Origin: Bradyrhizobium sp.
GTDB lineage: Bacteria; Pseudomonadota; Alphaproteobacteria; Rhizobiales; Xanthobacteraceae
NCBI GenBank assembly: GCA_030681365.1
Contig: JAUXWH010000053.1
Span: forward strand, 1-63,316
Length of the DNA: 63,316 nucleotides
Reading direction: 5' to 3'
In this document: in pieces, positions 61,145-63,316 of the stretch
Layout: each line of letters opens with the position of its first letter
How positions within the stretch are numbered: the stretch's first letter is position 1
Program-made: the position numbers and the translations under genes
Notes under the pieces: generated by a model
What the model was told of the DNA's origin: nothing
Seen by the model: only the letters and a program-made list of their open reading frames with translations
The model's database searches: none

Positions 61145-62368
61145 CTATGCGTTCGCGGCCATCATCGACGGCGCCGGTTCGCGCCGCCACCACGGGCCGG
61201 CCCGATGCAGGACGAGACCTGCGACGATCAGGGTAGCGCCGAGCCCGACCGGAATCCCGGTAAAGACGAAGCTCACGATCAACGCCAGCGCGCATCCCAG
61301 CGCCGGCAGTTCGTAGGGGCGGAAGCCGCTGGCGAGCCCGATGCGGACCAGGAAGGCGACCGGGATCGCCAGCACCATCATGTCGTACATGAACAGATAG
61401 GGCGTGGTCAGCAGCGTGCCGGCCGCGAGCGCCGCGGCCTTCAGCGAATAGCTGACGCGGCTGCGCCACATCACCACGAGCCCGGTGGCGACCGAGGCGG
61501 TCAATACCCAATGGAAGCCCCAGGCCATCGATTCGCTGCCGCCGAAATAGCGCACCAGCGAATACAGACTCTGCAGCTTCCACCAGGTCGCCTTGCCCTC
61601 GCTGAGGAAAGCCTGCGAGAAGGTCGGCATCCAGTGGAAGAAGGCCTGCCAGCTCTCGGTGCCGAAGGCGAGCCAGGACGCGAAAGCGATCACCACCGCC
61701 GTTACGCCTGCGCTGAAGAACACTGTCCACTGCGAGGCCGCGATCAGCACCAGCGGAAACAGCAGGCCGTATTGCGGCTTGTAGCTCAACAACCCCAGGC
61801 AGATTCCGGCGAGCACCGGCCGTACCGGCATCAGATACAGCGTGCCGCCGATCAGGGCCGCGGTCAGAAAACCGTTCTGCCCGACCAGCGTATTGTTGAA
61901 CACCATCGGAAAGCCGATCGCCAGCATCAGGCCGAAATTGCGCCCGACGATCGCGCGCATCACGGCGAGATAGGGCAGGAAACTGACCGAGACCCAGCCG
62001 ATGAAGGCTACCGTGTAAGGGAAGTGCGCCAGCAGCGACGCCACGAACAGGAACGGCGGCGGGTAGTGCCAGGCGAAATAGCCGATGAAATCCTGGCCGA
62101 GCAGCGCGACCTCGACCTGCTTCTGGATATCCCAGTCGTAGGCCTGCGCCGGAACGCCATCGAGCACCAGCCGGCCTGCGGCCCAGACATTGACGAAATC
62201 GGTCGGAATCCCCAGCCCGGCCGGATCGTAGATCCACCATTGCGAGAAATACGCCGCCGGAAAATACGAGATGTTGATGCAGCACAGCACGAAGCAGACG
62301 TTCAAAAGCGCCGGCGGAATTGCGCTCGGCGCGCCTGATAGGGTCGGGGCGGATGCTCTCGTGGCCAT
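61145..62368 (-). CDS. Glycosyltransferase family 87 (DUF2029)-like membrane protein
   Basis: A 407-residue integral membrane protein with about ten helices, typical of DUF2029/GT87 mannosyltransferase-like proteins. TDFVNVWAAGRLVLDGVPAQAYDW near residues 60-83 is the loop after helix 1 with the expected acidic residue, and AWHYPPPFLFVASLLAHFPY, FNNTLVGQNGFLTAALIGG and GLLSYKPQYGLLFPLVLIA are the usual family segments. AGGGA precedes the ATG at 62368. It should use polyprenyl-linked sugar in the periplasm. The acceptor is unknown. It heads a two-gene unit with the 59584-61119 protein. Confidence 0.88.
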   Translation of the reverse strand: MATRASAPTLSGAPSAIPPALLNVCFVLCCINISYFPAAYFSQWWIYDPAGLGIPTDFVNVWAAGRLVLDGVPAQAYDWDIQKQVEVALLGQDFIGYFAWHYPPPFLFVASLLAHFPYTVAFIGWVSVSFLPYLAVMRAIVGRNFGLMLAIGFPMVFNNTLVGQNGFLTAALIGGTLYLMPVRPVLAGICLGLLSYKPQYGLLFPLVLIAASQWTVFFSAGVTAVVIAFASWLAFGTESWQAFFHWMPTFSQAFLSEGKATWWKLQSLYSLVRYFGGSESMAWGFHWVLTASVATGLVVMWRSRVSYSLKAAALAAGTLLTTPYLFMYDMMVLAIPVAFLVRIGLASGFRPYELPALGCALALIVSFVFTGIPVGLGATLIVAGLVLHRAGPWWRREPAPSMMAANA

Positions 62369-62491
62369 GCGAAATCCCTGGCGCACGCCGCAGCCTCGCG
62401 GGAAACGCGCGCCCTGAACCATAGGCTGGCAGCCCTTAAGAAATCTTAAGGTCTTGTCTTAAGGTCTTGGCTGGCAGCAGCGGCGCAACAA

Positions 62492-62517
62492 AAAACGCGG
62501 CGTCGCCGCCGCGTTTT
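62492..62517 (-). terminator. Rho-independent terminator of ftsH
   Basis: AAAACGCGGCG at 62492-62502 and its exact complement at 62507-62517 form an 11-bp stem with a TCGC loop. On the minus strand the stem is followed by TTTTTTGTTG, a good T-tract. It lies 22 bases after the ftsH stop codon. Two copies of CTTAAGGTCTTG-type sequence follow near 62449-62470. Confidence 0.88.
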
Positions 62518-62538
62518 CTTAAAGTTCAGGCCGGTCGC

Positions 62539-63316
<778 letters not shown>

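Overview
This 63.3 kb window looks like chromosomal DNA of a high-GC alphaproteobacterium of the Bradyrhizobium/Rhodopseudomonas group. The evidence is the codon use, the gene families (MddA methanethiol methyltransferase, HWE kinase, AidB-like acyl-CoA dehydrogenase, orphan branched-chain-type substrate-binding proteins), and many compound palindromic repeats between genes. There are no rRNA, tRNA, CRISPR or clear insertion-sequence genes. The genus assignment is inference.

Layout. 1-3.7 kb: a cobalamin riboswitch (cut by the window edge), a TonB-dependent receptor and an uncharacterised protein whose ribosome-binding site lies in a perfect hairpin. 3.8-5.2 kb: four small, charged hypothetical proteins. 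5.2-10.4 kb: an ATP-grasp protein divergent from an MFS permease, then a DapA-family aldolase with its own MFS permease. 10.4-15.4 kb: an Att/Mac-type ABC exporter (ATPase, double FtsX permease, Tat-exported lipocalin-like AttH) and a MAPEG protein. 15.5-21.4 kb: an orphan amide/branched-chain substrate-binding protein and an RND pump with its adaptor.

22.3-33.9 kb is the most unusual region. A 2,940-residue repetitive secreted protein has five exact 372-bp cadherin-like repeats, a beta-helix and a C-terminal HExxHxxGxxH metallopeptidase-like motif. It is followed by a tight run of three phage-tail-collar paralogues and a GNAT acetyltransferase, with a DUF6916-like gene converging on them. 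No other phage genes are present, so this may be a chromosomal surface or secreted-fibre system.

34-40.5 kb: acyl-CoA dehydrogenase, Fe-alcohol dehydrogenase and acyl-CoA ligase (a likely acid-degradation cluster), then a CPA2 cation/proton antiporter. 40.8-45.1 kb, all on the minus strand: MddA, an EamA transporter, an alpha/beta hydrolase fused to a LuxR helix-turn-helix, and a REC-HWE kinase. 45.5-51.9 kb: a transglutaminase-like protein, then on the minus strand a hybrid PAS kinase, a secreted PHB-depolymerase-type esterase, and two methyltransferase-fold proteins. 51.9-54.9 kb: a GntR regulator and an SDR enzyme divergent from a Tat-type substrate-binding protein, with a palindrome between. 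54.9-58.6 kb: a repeat-rich stretch and a lower-GC pair of secreted proteins (one unknown, one made of TPRs) whose 3' ends overlap by 109 bp; this is probably acquired DNA. 58.8-63.3 kb: a TetR regulator, two GT-C-type membrane glycosyltransferases and the C-terminal part of FtsH with its terminator.

A second theme is the repeats. At least ten intergenic spaces carry elements built as an outer inverted repeat enclosing smaller hairpins. The clearest, at 14895-14975, folds on paper into a four-way junction with every base assigned to an arm.
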